From Parafrankia sp. EUN1f (GTDB taxonomy: Bacteria; Actinomycetota; Actinomycetes; Frankiales; Frankiaceae), in contig NZ_ADGX01000016.1 of the NCBI RefSeq assembly GCF_000177675.1, forward strand, positions 27,289 to 91,288: 64,000 nucleotides of DNA, read 5' to 3'. Each line of letters opens with the position of its first letter. Position 1 is the stretch's first letter. This document shows, in pieces, positions 24,455 to 33,555 of the stretch. The notes beneath the pieces were generated by a model. It did not search any database, was not told the origin of the DNA, and saw only the letters and a program-made list of their open reading frames with translations. The position numbers were made by a program, and so were the translations under genes.

Positions 24455-26368
24455 GTGATCGCTGGGGTTGCGGGCCTGGCCGCGGCTGCGTCATCGGTCG
24501 GGATGCTGATCGTCACCGCCGACGGCCGGGTGGCGTGGGTCAACGACGCGCTCGTCGAGCTGGTCACCGGTACGCGTGACCCGGACTCGCCGTTCGAGTC
24601 CCGCCTCGCGGTCGCCGAAGCCGGGCTGCCGCTCACCGGGCTGCACCCAGGTGCCCCACCGGTGGTCCTCGACTGGATCGCGGTCGACGGAACGTCGCAT
24701 CTGCTGCGGATCACCTGCCGTGACATGAGCGCGGGCCAGCCCTCGGAGCTGCTGCTCTTCGAGATCGTGGATCTGGCGGACGAGGCGGTGGCGAGCAGCC
24801 TCGGCCTGCTGCCCGGATCTGTCGGCGCGGCCGTCGACGCCACGCCGGTTGTTCCGACGCGGGATCCGGATGATCCGGCGGAAGGCACCGACCTGCCGGG
24901 CGGCGCCGCGGCGCCGGGCGGTGCAGGCGGGCTGGGCGGTGCAGGCGGGCTGAGCGACGGAGCCGGGTCGTCCGGTGATGTGGTGTTGCCCGGTGAAGAC
25001 GCGGTGGTGCCGTCGGACGGACCCGCGCCGGATGGCGGAGCGGTTGCCGAGGTCGGGGCAGCGGCGGCGGCCGGGGTGTCCACCGATCCGCTGACCGGGC
25101 TGCTCACCCGGTACGCGATGGCGGAGGACCTGGAGATCCGGACGACAGGCGTCCAGACAGCGGTGGGCTCGCTGCTTCTGCTTGACGTCGATCATCTTGC
25201 CGATGTCAACGATCTGCAGGGCTACTCGGTGGGCGACGCTGTGCTCCGGGCCGTGGCCGGCCTGCTGCGGGAGGAACTGCCGGCGGACACCGTGCTCGGG
25301 CGCCTCGGTGGGGACGAGTTCGCCGTCCTCCTGCGCGAGGGCGGGGGAGACGAGGGCCTCGCGATCGCCGAACGTCTGTGCGCCGCGGTCGCCGCCCGCA
25401 CCGCCGCGGCCGAGGAGGTCGCGGTGCAGGCCACCGTCAGCATCGGCGTGGTCCCGCTGGAGCTTGCGGCCGGCAGCGAGGCCGCCTTCGCCTGGGCGGA
25501 CCTCGCGCTGCGGGAGGCCAAGCGGGTGGGGCGCAACCGGGCCCGGCTGTTCACCCGTGAGCAGTACGACGAGGCGGCGTTGCGGGTCACGGTGACCAGC
25601 AGGGTGGCGGCGGCGCTCGACAACGGCCAGATGTCGCTGGACGTCCTGCCCGTCGTCGACCTCGCGAGCCGCGAGGTGATCGGCTTCGAGCTGCTCTCCC
25701 GGCTGCGGGACGGGATCTGGCCCGAGCTGGGCCCGCGCGGCTTCCTGGCTGCCGCCGAGCACACCGACCTCGGTCTGCACCTCGATCGCTGGGTCGTGCT
25801 GCGCGCCGTGAACGCACTGCTCAGCGGACTGTCCGGGCGGCTCTACGTGAACCTCGCGGCCCGCTCACTGCGGGATCCGGCCTTCGGCGACTTCGTCCTC
25901 TCGACCTTGCGGGATGGTCGTGTCGACCCCTCCCGCCTGGGCCTGGAGATCTCAGAGAGTGCCGCGGTGGCGAATCCGGACGCCGCGCGGCGCCTCGCCG
26001 AGCAGCTCGGCGCGGCCGGCTGCGCCGTCCTGCTCGACGACTTCGGGATGACCACCGGGGCGGTGACGGCGCTGCGGAACCTTCCGCTGTGGGCGGTGAA
26101 GATCGATACGGGGCTTGTTCGCACCATCGACACCAGTCCGCGTGATCGGGCCCTGGTCGAGGCGGTCGTTCAGATCGCACGGTCGGCAGGAATGATCGTG
26201 ATCGCCGAGGGCGTCGATCGTGCCACGCTGCCGCCGACGCTGCTCGACATCGGTGTCGGGATTGCGCAGGGTTATCACGTCGGACGTCCACGGCGCCTGA
26301 CCGAGCTGCTCGGTGGTCCGGACGGGGATGACGTCACGACGGTGATGAGCCTGGGTGGCCGTCGCTGA
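24455..26368 (+). CDS. GGDEF-EAL cyclic-di-GMP enzyme with PAS-like sensor
   Basis: The 637-residue protein has a PAS-like N-terminal domain (about 8-108), a Gly/Pro-rich linker (120-205), a GGDEF domain (208-375) and an EAL domain (385-625). The cyclase site is intact (LGGDEF at 284-289; metal residue region LLDVDHLAD). In the EAL domain the namesake reads ELL (Glu412 kept), and the other metal and catalytic residues appear kept: NLAAR, LEISES, LLDDFG, VKID, AEGV and QGYHVG. Both activities are therefore possible. There are no membrane segments, so it is cytosolic. The GTG start follows GGGAGG. Confidence 0.93.
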   Translation: MIAGVAGLAAAASSVGMLIVTADGRVAWVNDALVELVTGTRDPDSPFESRLAVAEAGLPLTGLHPGAPPVVLDWIAVDGTSHLLRITCRDMSAGQPSELLLFEIVDLADEAVASSLGLLPGSVGAAVDATPVVPTRDPDDPAEGTDLPGGAAAPGGAGGLGGAGGLSDGAGSSGDVVLPGEDAVVPSDGPAPDGGAVAEVGAAAAAGVSTDPLTGLLTRYAMAEDLEIRTTGVQTAVGSLLLLDVDHLADVNDLQGYSVGDAVLRAVAGLLREELPADTVLGRLGGDEFAVLLREGGGDEGLAIAERLCAAVAARTAAAEEVAVQATVSIGVVPLELAAGSEAAFAWADLALREAKRVGRNRARLFTREQYDEAALRVTVTSRVAAALDNGQMSLDVLPVVDLASREVIGFELLSRLRDGIWPELGPRGFLAAAEHTDLGLHLDRWVVLRAVNALLSGLSGRLYVNLAARSLRDPAFGDFVLSTLRDGRVDPSRLGLEISESAAVANPDAARRLAEQLGAAGCAVLLDDFGMTTGAVTALRNLPLWAVKIDTGLVRTIDTSPRDRALVEAVVQIARSAGMIVIAEGVDRATLPPTLLDIGVGIAQGYHVGRPRRLTELLGGPDGDDVTTVMSLGGRR

Positions 26369-26457
26369 CCAGGCCACCACGGCCTCGCGGGACCGTTCGC
26401 GGCCGCTTCGAACCGCTCTGGAACATGCACGGGTTTCGCTGATCCGGTCGCTCCGGA

Positions 26458-27786
26458 GTGGTCGCTGTGCGTAGTGTCAGAGCTGTGGTTGGGGCGTCGG
26501 GGTCGGCGCCGTCGCGGCGCGCCCGGCTGGGCTCCCGGGCGTTTTCCGCGCGTGGGGGTCGCCCGTTCCGATGGCCGCCCTCGACGGGGTCGCTCTGGTC
26601 AGGGGCAGCGGCAGCCGCGGTGCTGGGGGGAACACTGCTGGCCACCTTCGGGCCGCCGCCCGCCGGTGACAGCGCGCCGGAGGGCCATCCTCCGCCGGCT
26701 GCCGCGGCGGCTGTGCCGTCGCGACCCGACCAGGTGCCGCCCGACGAGGCGCCGCCCCCCGACCAACCAGGGCCGTATGCGGTGGGCTACCAGACCCTGA
26801 TCGTGCCGAACCCCGACCGCCCCGACCGCACCCTGACGACGTCGGTCTGGTATCCGACCTGGAAGGGGCCGACGCGTGCCGGTGAAAGGCCGCAGGACGG
26901 CGCCGCACGCTACCCGGTGGCGTCCGACATCGCGGTGCCGTCGCGAGTCGCCCAGCAGGGGAGGTCGATCGCGCCCGGCCGTTTCCCGCTGGTGGTGATC
27001 TCGCACGGCAGCGCGGGCAGCCGGGTGCAGCTCGCCTATCTCGCCGAGGCGCTGGCGACGCACGGCTTTGTCGTGGCCGCGCCGGACCATCCGGGCGACA
27101 CCATGATCGAGGCTGCCGAGGGTCGGCAGGCACCACTGGTGGAGCTGGCCAGCGACCGGCTGGTGGATGTCTCGAACGTCATCAGCGCGTTCACCGATGA
27201 CGACTGCCCGCTCTCCAGCATCGTCCGGGCCGATGAGATCGGGGTGGTCGGCTTCTCCTTCGGTGGTCTGACCTCGGTCGTCTCCACGGTCGGATTCCTG
27301 CGCGCCCCGGCCGACCCTCGGGTGCGGGCCGTCGTCGGCATCGCCCCGGCCACCGAGGTCGTCCCGGCGCGGCTGCTCGGCCGTGTTCGGGTACCGGCCC
27401 TGCTGATCGGCGGTCGCCTGGACGGTGCGGTTCCGTTTGAGCGCAACGCGAGACGTGCGTTCGACGAGCTCACCGGCGCGCGCCCGCGCTACCTGGTCAC
27501 GGTGGCGGGCGGGACGCACAACTCGTTCACCGAGATCTGCGCGCAGGCCGCGGCGGCCCGCGGGCACGACGTCGAGGACGGAGTGCGCGTTCGGCTGGAG
27601 GTGACGGAGGAGCTGACCTGCCGACCACCAGCCATCGACATCGACCGTGCGCAAGGCCTGGCTACCTACTACACGGTGGCTTTCCTCGAGAGCCGGCTGG
27701 CCGGCGTGCCGGGCTACGACAGCTATCTCACCGTGGCGGCGGCGGCAGAACGCCACCCCGAAGGCGAGCTCCGCGTGGCGAGCTGA
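26458..27786 (+). CDS. secreted or anchored alpha/beta hydrolase (PAF-acetylhydrolase-like)
   Basis: The 442-residue protein has a basic N-terminus, one hydrophobic segment (about 48-66), a Pro-rich linker and a large alpha/beta hydrolase domain. The nucleophile elbow is GFSFGG, the oxyanion region LVVISHGSAGSR, the acid GRLDGAVPF and the catalytic His GGTHNSF. The layout resembles platelet-activating-factor acetylhydrolase or dienelactone hydrolase-type esterases. It probably faces outside, tethered by the N-terminal helix. No neighbour indicates a substrate. The start could be the GTG at 26458 or a nearby downstream GTG (26467). Confidence 0.8.
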   Translation: MVAVRSVRAVVGASGSAPSRRARLGSRAFSARGGRPFRWPPSTGSLWSGAAAAAVLGGTLLATFGPPPAGDSAPEGHPPPAAAAAVPSRPDQVPPDEAPPPDQPGPYAVGYQTLIVPNPDRPDRTLTTSVWYPTWKGPTRAGERPQDGAARYPVASDIAVPSRVAQQGRSIAPGRFPLVVISHGSAGSRVQLAYLAEALATHGFVVAAPDHPGDTMIEAAEGRQAPLVELASDRLVDVSNVISAFTDDDCPLSSIVRADEIGVVGFSFGGLTSVVSTVGFLRAPADPRVRAVVGIAPATEVVPARLLGRVRVPALLIGGRLDGAVPFERNARRAFDELTGARPRYLVTVAGGTHNSFTEICAQAAAARGHDVEDGVRVRLEVTEELTCRPPAIDIDRAQGLATYYTVAFLESRLAGVPGYDSYLTVAAAAERHPEGELRVAS

Positions 27787-28026
27787 GCCCGGCAGGAAAC
27801 GTCTGTGGTCTGATCAGCCGCTACGCTGCCGTTCACCTGCGATGACGCGTCGAGTGACGGCGATGCCACCGTCGTGGACGGCCAATCAGATGACCGCCCC
27901 CGATCACGGCGGCTACGGTTGCCCGACCGGCCGGTGCCGACTCTCCCGGCGGCTGGCCGGCCGTCGCCGGTGTGGCGGGCAGCGTCCAGCGGTACGGCGA
28001 TGTGACCCGCGAGGAGGTCGACCAGC

Positions 28027-28602
28027 ATGTCCGCTCGCCAGATCCGGCGGTTTCACCTGGAGCGAGAGGTAGATGTGTCCGGAGTCTCGGGCACCGGGGC
28101 GGTGGCATACGGAGTGCAGGCTCCGGACGGTACCTGCGTGTTGTGGTGGAACTCCGACCACGGGTCCGTCGCCATCTACCCGTCGATGCAATCACTTTTG
28201 GCGATACACGGCCACGGAGGGATGACCAACGCCGTGTACATCGACGGCCCGGAGGCGGCCGGCCGGGCCGCTGCCCTCGCGCCACCCGAGCCCGGTGCGA
28301 CCGAACTGACCGACGCGGTCGGCGCGACCGGCGCGACCGCGCATGACGCGCCCAGGTCGTCGGTGGGTGCGCCGCGTGCCAGGCGGGTACCCGCAGCCGC
28401 CAGGGTCGGCGGCGGGCGGGGCGCGGTGGCACGCGGCGCCGGCCGGAACGGGCGTGGGCGCATCGCCAAGCCCTCCTGGGGAGCAACCGCCGGCCTGATC
28501 ATCGGGCGGGCGGCCACGCGGGGTGGTGCCGCCCGGGCCCTGCCTGTTCAGGCCAGCGGGCGGAAGCACGGCGCGGTCGGGCCATCCGGGTCGATGGTGT
28601 AG
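28027..28602 (+). CDS. conserved small protein with a basic C-terminal extension
   Basis: The first 75 residues (RRFHLEREVDVSGVSGTGAV, GVQAPDGTCVLWW, YPSMQSLLAIHGHGG) match a small actinobacterial family of unknown function that recurs next to diverse genes; the pattern is familiar to me but has no assigned role. The remaining 110 residues are Ala/Gly/Arg-rich and resemble a DNA- or RNA-binding tail, or non-functional extension. The last 55 bases overlap the gene on the opposite strand, so the real end may be earlier. No membrane segment is present. Confidence 0.6.
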   Translation: MSARQIRRFHLEREVDVSGVSGTGAVAYGVQAPDGTCVLWWNSDHGSVAIYPSMQSLLAIHGHGGMTNAVYIDGPEAAGRAAALAPPEPGATELTDAVGATGATAHDAPRSSVGAPRARRVPAAARVGGGRGAVARGAGRNGRGRIAKPSWGATAGLIIGRAATRGGAARALPVQASGRKHGAVGPSGSMV

Positions 28603-29186
28603 AGGGCAAGCGTGCCGGCCATGTCCTGAGGGTCGACTCCGATCATTCGCATGTCATCGGCGAGGCTGGCCATCACGCCGAGGGCATGGCGCAGCATGAC
28701 GGCGGCCATGCCGCGCGGGCTGTCGACCTGGGCGCGGAACTCGACCGCGGAACCGGCGTCGGACGTCAGCGCCGCCAGCGTGCCCAACCTGATTCGATCG
28801 GTCAACGTCTCCCAGACCCGCTCCGACTCCGGAGCCTCCGGGCTACGCCATACCTGGCGATAGGTCATCGCGGCGACCACCGCGGCCGGGGGGCGCCCCG
28901 TCCGCAGGTGGATCGTGACCGTCCACATCGCCAGCAGCCAGGACAGTGCTGTCATCGTGCGATGGGGGTCATCCTCCACTCGTTCGACGAGCTGTTGCTC
29001 GGCGGCAAATCTGGTCTGAACTGACAGCCATGCCACGACGAGTCGCTCTATGTCGACGACGTCGATCATGGGTAGTTCACGGGGATGGGGACGGGCGAGC
29101 GCGGCGGCCCGCCGTGAGCTGGTATCTACCAGGGCCAACGCCCCCGCGTCCGGGAGAGTCTGCCAGGCAAGTCCCGACAGCGGCAT
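28548..29186 (-). CDS. hypothetical helical protein
   Basis: The 212-residue product is mostly helical. It has a central Trp-rich region (LSWLLAMWTVTIHLRTG) and a clear domain from about residue 40 (MIDVVDIERLVVAWLSVQ) to the end. I do not recognise the family. The start is uncertain: GTG at 29195, ATG at 29186, or ATG at 29069 where the domain begins; none has a strong ribosome binding site. The 3' end overlaps the previous gene tail to tail by 55 bases. A GntR regulator lies upstream on the same strand, about 200 bases away. Confidence 0.5.
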   Translation of the reverse strand: MPLSGLAWQTLPDAGALALVDTSSRRAAALARPHPRELPMIDVVDIERLVVAWLSVQTRFAAEQQLVERVEDDPHRTMTALSWLLAMWTVTIHLRTGRPPAAVVAAMTYRQVWRSPEAPESERVWETLTDRIRLGTLAALTSDAGSAVEFRAQVDSPRGMAAVMLRHALGVMASLADDMRMIGVDPQDMAGTLALYTIDPDGPTAPCFRPLA

Positions 29187-29302
29187 GGCGCACACGCTAA
29201 CCCGGCGCGGGAGCTTTAACCATCAGGGTTGATGAAAGCTTGTTGTCAGTTACGTTTCCCGCCCTACCCGTCTGTGCCGGTCGGTCGGTTTTTCTGCCGG
29301 TT

Positions 29303-29332
29303 CTGTCACCTTTGCTTCCCGATCGGTGACAG
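29303..29332. promoter_or_regulatory. perfect inverted repeat in the gap below the GntR gene
   Basis: CTGTCACC at 29303-29310 and GGTGACAG at 29325-29332 form a perfect 8-bp inverted repeat with a 14-base spacer. It lies 64 bases downstream of the GntR stop and about 115 upstream of the hypothetical gene's start, so it could be an operator for that gene or a weak terminator. Confidence 0.4.
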
Positions 29333-29395
29333 GCGATGCCTGGCGGCGCGCCCAGAGTGCCCGGTCAGGGACACAGCGGGGCCGCCGCCGCATCG

Positions 29396-30220
29396 TCACT
29401 CGCCCAGAAGGTCTAGGACGATGGTGGGGGGCTGGGTGGGTGTGGTCGTGATGTGGGTGCGCCAGTGGGTTTCGGCGGCGTCGGGGTCGTGGTGCGCGAT
29501 GAGGTCGAGCAGGTGGGTGTGGTCGTGGTGGTTGTGAGGCGTGGGGTGCGGGGGTGGTGTGTGGGTGTCGAGGATGTGGCGGAGCATTCCGGCGATCATG
29601 GTGAGGGTCTGGTTGCCGGCGTGCTCGAGGAGCTGGTGGTGGAAGTGGGCGGGGTCGGGGTGAGTGAGGGCTGTGTGCAGGGCCGTGAGCGTGGCGTCGG
29701 TGTGGTGGGTCGCAAGCAGGCGGACGGCCGCGGGTTCGAGCAGGGTGTGGGCGGTGTGGACGTCAGCGAGAGTGGTGTGGCGGTGTTCGAGGACGAGGCC
29801 CGCGTAGCGTGCGGCGACCTGGCCGTCGGGGGTGTGGACGCGGGCACCGCCGTGGGCGCCGCGGCGGACGGAGATGAGCGCTTCGGATTCGAGGACGCGG
29901 AACGCCTCGCGCAGGGTGGGGCGGGAGACGCCGAACTGCTCCATGAGGACGGCTTCGGGGGGCAGCGCGTCGCCTTCGACGAGTTCGCCGCGGACGATCT
30001 GTCGGCGGAGCTGGGCTGCGACGAGCTCGGCGGTCTTGGGCACCCGCACCTGCTGCCCGACCTTGTTCTCGGGCAGCGGGCCGATGCGCGGTGGGCCCGC
30101 CGACCCGGCGCCTGTTCCGTCGGCTGCCCCCGCTGCGGCGGATTCGCTGCCGCGCCGGGGTACGCGCAGCGCATGCCCTCCGCGCACTGCACTGATGTTG
30201 GCCGTATTCAGTAACGCCAT
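29396..30220 (-). CDS. FadR-subfamily GntR regulator (FCD domain)
   Basis: This 274-residue regulator has a GntR winged helix (about 60-130) with GDALPPEAVLMEQFGVSRPTL and the LESEALISVRRGAHGG wing, and an FCD effector domain (about 140-265). The FCD metal and ligand region begins LADVHTAHTLLEPAA and ends HHDPDAAETHWRTHI. Most FadR-type proteins sense carboxylic acids. I chose the ATG at 30220 because GGGGGAG lies about 8 bases upstream; starts further out are possible. The C-terminal half uses very few codons and is strikingly C-rich on its coding strand, unlike its neighbours. Confidence 0.9.
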   Translation of the reverse strand: MALLNTANISAVRGGHALRVPRRGSESAAAGAADGTGAGSAGPPRIGPLPENKVGQQVRVPKTAELVAAQLRRQIVRGELVEGDALPPEAVLMEQFGVSRPTLREAFRVLESEALISVRRGAHGGARVHTPDGQVAARYAGLVLEHRHTTLADVHTAHTLLEPAAVRLLATHHTDATLTALHTALTHPDPAHFHHQLLEHAGNQTLTMIAGMLRHILDTHTPPPHPTPHNHHDHTHLLDLIAHHDPDAAETHWRTHITTTPTQPPTIVLDLLGE

Positions 30221-30948
30221 GACGGTGCTCCCCCAGTTCCTCATGCCGCCGGCATCCGCGGGTTGACGCGGCCGGCCGCATTGGCGGTGTCCATGTCCAC
30301 GCTCGTCGTTGAGCAACGGCCGCGCCGGAGGTTCTGGCACGCCCGCGATGACGTCCGCTTGCCTGGCGGACACCACCGTGGGCGCCGAGCGATCGAAACC
30401 CGACGACGACTACAAGGCCCTGACTACAAGGCGTGCTTGTGAAGTTGCATTGTGGCATCAGATGGACTGGGTTGGTTGGGCTGGGGAGAATCAGACCACG
30501 GTGTAAACCACAAATGGCTTGGCGTAATACGGCCGCGTCGTTACTCAAAGTGGCGAGATCGTAGTGGTCGCCGCCGGGCTCCCGGTGCGTTCCCGGGAGA
30601 GCGCTCGGCCCCGGATCCACATGCCGACCGGCATTCATCGGCTGTGGGCGTCCGATGGCCGAGCGGCGTCGGTGACGTCTCCGCCGAAGCCACGCAATCA
30701 CACAGGGTCGCGCTGCGTGGCTGCCCGGATCGCAGAACGATTTCGGTAGCCACTCCGCTCTCGGCGCGTCGCGGCACACACGGTGTCTCCGTCGCCGGCG
30801 TGTCGCGCCCGGGTTGTGGCCGTTGGTGTGCCGCGGAACGCGAACGGGCCCGGCATCGCGGTCGGTGCCACCGCGATGCCGAGCTTCATGCGAACCTGCA
30901 AGGCCTGCTGCGCCGGCCGTTCTTTCCGGGTGGGTCGCTGGGCCTGTG
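30221..30948. other. intergenic region with low-GC part, no gene supported
   Basis: About 730 bases between the GntR start and the end of ahpD. Part of it (about 30390-30570) is distinctly AT-richer. It carries an 11-bp direct repeat, GACTACAAGGC at 30408-30418 and 30422-30432, with a 14-base period. No frame shows family features. The repeat may be a regulator site for the divergently placed GntR gene. Confidence 0.5.
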
Positions 30949-31488
30949 TCAGGTCGCCGCGGCGACCTGTTCGTGTGCCTCGAGGGTCACCGCCGCGGCG
31001 TGGACGACCGAGGCCACCCGGATCGCGTCCTGGATGACCTCCCGGGAGACGTCCCGCTTACGTAGCTCCTGCTCGTGAGCGGTGAGGCACATACCGCAGC
31101 CGTTCACGGCCGAGACGGCCAGCGACCAGAGCTCGAAGTCGACCTTGTCGACGCCCGGGTTGGCGATGGCGTTCATCCGCAGACCGGCCCGCAGCCTGGA
31201 GTACTCCTTGTCCTCCAGCAGATGCATCGTCCGGTAGTAGATGTTGTTCATGGCCATGAGTGCCGCGGCGGTGCGGGCGGCGGTCGCGGCCTCGGGGGTG
31301 AGGAACGCCCGGGCCTCGGCCTCCAGCTCCGCCAGCGCGGTGCGGCCGCGGCTGGCGATCGCGGAGGCCAGTACCGTTCCCCACAGCTGCTGGGGGCTCA
31401 GGTTGGACTGCGACGTCACCGAACCGAGGTTGAGCCGGATGTCCTTGGCGTAGTCGGGAAGCAGCTCCCGAAGGCGAGCCACCCCCAT
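30949..31488 (-). CDS. ahpD: alkylhydroperoxidase AhpD
   Basis: AhpD is a carboxymuconolactone-decarboxylase-fold disulfide reductase that reduces AhpC. The 179-residue protein keeps the catalytic set: Glu119, Cys131 and Cys134 ([11 protein letters not shown]) and His138. It begins [16 protein letters not shown] as in mycobacterial AhpD. The ATG at 31488 overlaps the ahpC stop by one base (TGATG), showing coupling; an upstream in-frame extension is just the end of ahpC in another frame. With ahpC it forms an operon divergent from oxyR. Confidence 0.96.
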   Translation of the reverse strand: MGVARLRELLPDYAKDIRLNLGSVTSQSNLSPQQLWGTVLASAIASRGRTALAELEAEARAFLTPEAATAARTAAALMAMNNIYYRTMHLLEDKEYSRLRAGLRMNAIANPGVDKVDFELWSLAVSAVNGCGMCLTAHEQELRKRDVSREVIQDAIRVASVVHAAAVTLEAHEQVAAAT

Positions 31489-32048
31489 CAGGCCGCGACC
31501 TCCGCGGGGGCCTTGCCACCGCCGAGCGTGGCCTCGCCCTTCTGCCAGTTGCACGGGCACAGCTCGTCGGTCTGCAGGGCGTCGAGCACGCGCAGCACCT
31601 CGGCCGGATTGCGGCCGACGCTGCCCGCGGTGACCATCACGAACTGGACGACGCCGTCCGGGTCGATGATGAAGGTCGCCCGCTGTGCCACACCGTCGTC
31701 CCCGAGCACGCCGCAGGCCTGGGTCAGCTCGCGCTTGATGTCCGACAGCATCGGGAACGGCAGCTCGCGCAGGTCCTCGTGGCTCTGCCGCCAGGCGAGG
31801 TGGACGTACTCGTTGTCCGTCGACACGCCGAGGACCTGTGCGTCACGGTCGGCGAACTCGCTGTTGAGCCGGCCGAACGCGGCGATCTCGGTCGGGCAGA
31901 CGAAGGTGAAGTCCTTCGGCCAGAAGAACACGACGCGCCACTGGCCCGGACGGCTGCTGGAGGTCTCCTGCACGAACGCCGTGTCCGGGTTCAGGGAGAC
32001 GACCCCGGTCAGGTCGTAGGCGGGGAAGACGTCGCCGACGGTCAGCAT
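31488..32048 (-). CDS. ahpC: peroxiredoxin AhpC
   Basis: This 186-residue 2-Cys peroxiredoxin reduces hydrogen peroxide, alkyl peroxides and peroxynitrite. The peroxidatic Cys51 is in FTFVCPTE and the resolving pair Cys164/Cys166 is in ELCPCNW, the three-cysteine pattern of actinobacterial AhpC. All regions of the family are present ([30 protein letters not shown]). It heads the ahpC-ahpD operon and lies 112 bases from the divergent oxyR, which presumably controls it. Confidence 0.97.
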   Translation of the reverse strand: MLTVGDVFPAYDLTGVVSLNPDTAFVQETSSSRPGQWRVVFFWPKDFTFVCPTEIAAFGRLNSEFADRDAQVLGVSTDNEYVHLAWRQSHEDLRELPFPMLSDIKRELTQACGVLGDDGVAQRATFIIDPDGVVQFVMVTAGSVGRNPAEVLRVLDALQTDELCPCNWQKGEATLGGGKAPAEVAA

Positions 32049-32131
32049 TCGAACGATCTCCTGTCTCTGGTACCCCGGGGTGGGGCGACGGGCTCCACTC
32101 TTGCGACCGTCTACTCAGAAGGGAAATCGAA

Positions 32132-32146
32132 AGATTTGGGGAATCT
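32132..32146. promoter_or_regulatory. candidate OxyR operator
   Basis: AGATT-TGGGG-AATCT is a perfect inverted repeat 15 bases upstream of oxyR and about 85 upstream of ahpC. Dimeric LysR proteins bind such AT-arm sites, and OxyR sits between divergent ahpC and oxyR in many actinobacteria. Extension of the dyad outward (ATC...GAT) is partial. Confidence 0.6.
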
Positions 32147-32160
32147 GATAGCTTGAGGCT

Positions 32161-33107
32161 ATGGCTCAACCTCAGCCCACCCTCGCCCAACTCCGGGCGC
32201 TGGTGGGTGTGGCGGATCACCGGCACTTCGGTCGGGCGGCGGCCTCGCTGCACGTCAGTCAGCCCACCCTGTCGAGCGCGGTGGCGGCGCTGGAGCGCAC
32301 GCTCGGCATCCAGCTCGTCGAGCGCACCACCCGCAGTGTGCTGCTGACGCCGGTCGGGGAGGAGATCGTCGCGCGGGCCCGTGGGGTCCTCGGGGCGGTG
32401 GACGACATCGCGCAGGTCGCGGTGCGTGCGCAGGTGCCGCTGTCGGGTGATATCAGGCTCGGGGTCATCCCCACCGTGGCGCCCTATCTGCTGCCCCGCC
32501 TGCTCCCGTCGCTGCGCGCCCAGCGGCCGCAGGCGAGCCCGCGGCTGCGGGAGGCCCAGACCGCGGCGCTGCTGGAGGAGCTGCGTGGCGGCGCGCTCGA
32601 CCTGGCGTTGCTCGCGCTGCCGACCGACGAGCCCGGAGTCGCCGAGCTGCCGCTCTACGACGAGGATTTCGTCCTGGTGACACCGGTGGATCATCCGATG
32701 GCCGGCGGGGACGGGCTGCCGGTGGCCGCGCTCGGCGGCCAGGAGCTGCTGCTGCTGGAGGACGGGCACTGCTTCCGGGCCCAGGCTCTCGATGTGTGCC
32801 GGGAGGCGGGGGCGCGGGAGCGCAGCGCGTTGCGTGCCGCGAGCCTGTCGACGATCGTGCAGATGGTCGCCGGTGGGCTGGGGCTCACGCTGGTTCCCGC
32901 GGCCGCGGTGGGCGTTGAGGTGGGGAGGGGCGTGGCCTCGCGACGGCGACCTTCCGCACCCCGGCGCCCCGCCGGCGGATCGGTCTCGCGTATCGGGCGA
33001 CGTCCGCCCGGGTGGCCGAATGGAGTCTGCTCGCCGCCGAGATCCGTGCGGCGCTGCCGGGCACCGGCCTGCCGGTGACACCGACCGCGCTGACGGCGGG
33101 TTCCTGA
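32161..33107 (+). pseudogene. oxyR: OxyR (LysR family) with a 3' frameshift
   Basis: OxyR is the peroxide-sensing LysR regulator of ahpCD. The DNA-binding domain (FGRAAASLHVSQPTLSSAV) and sensor domain are intact through GGLGLTLVPAAAVGV (about residue 250). Both redox regions are present, with a Cys in EDGHCFRAQALDVC. After about 32936 the frame changes: the reading frame ends at 33078 in a basic, unlike tail, while the +1-shifted frame continues as TFRTPAPRRRIGLAYRATS and ends at 33107 in VTPTALTAGS. That second tail is typical OxyR. One missing base near 32936-32937 explains it. A sequencing or assembly error is as likely as real loss; as written, the last 45 residues are altered. Confidence 0.85.
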
Positions 33108-33235
33108 CGCATCCGAGGGGTATCGCCGGCAACGGATTTCGTCAGGTCGGCGTGGTTTTCGTTCGGATTCTCTCCTCATCGGCCGACGTCTTCGGTTGTC
33201 ATGATTTCTGATGCGCCGATTCCGGCGCCGGCTCG

Positions 33236-33288
33236 CGATCTCGATCTCGATCTCGATCTCGATCTCGATCTCGATCTCGATCTCGATC
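33236..33288. repeat. hexanucleotide repeat (CGATCT)n
   Basis: Eight exact copies of CGATCT run from 33236 to 33283, followed by a partial CGATC. A repeat of this purity is likely to change length by slippage, and copy-number differences between strains are expected. It lies outside any supported gene. Confidence 0.95.
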
Positions 33289-33529
33289 GAGATCGCGGCG
33301 CGTATCCCGACGGCCGTCCTGGTGGGCTCGTACCGGTCGGACTCGGATGGTGGCCGATGGGTCGTTCCGTCTGCGGATGGGCCGCCGCCCGGTGCCTGTG
33401 GCGCTATCGGCCGCCTGACGATCCGAGTGCGATTAGGGCGATTAGTCATGGTTTAAACTGGTTCTCTGCGGGTAGGGGAGGCGTGCTGGCGGTGGCTGCG
33501 GCTTGCCCAGGCCGGCACGCAGGCGTCGT

Positions 33530-33555
33530 CCCTGCCCGCTGCGCAGCGGGCAGGG
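33530..33555. other. 26-bp perfect palindrome
   Basis: CCCTGCCCGCTGC at 33530-33542 is followed directly by its exact reverse complement GCAGCGGGCAGGG at 33543-33555. With no spacer it is a poor RNA hairpin (about 11 pairs with a tight loop) but a strong cruciform or dimer-binding site. It lies about 420 bases after oxyR and 265 before the next gene. Confidence 0.85.

Noticed and set aside
25620..26330. EAL domain suspected to be inactive because it reads ELL
   Set aside because: The metal-binding Glu, Asn, second Glu, Asp-Asp, Lys and late Glu appear conserved, so activity cannot be excluded.
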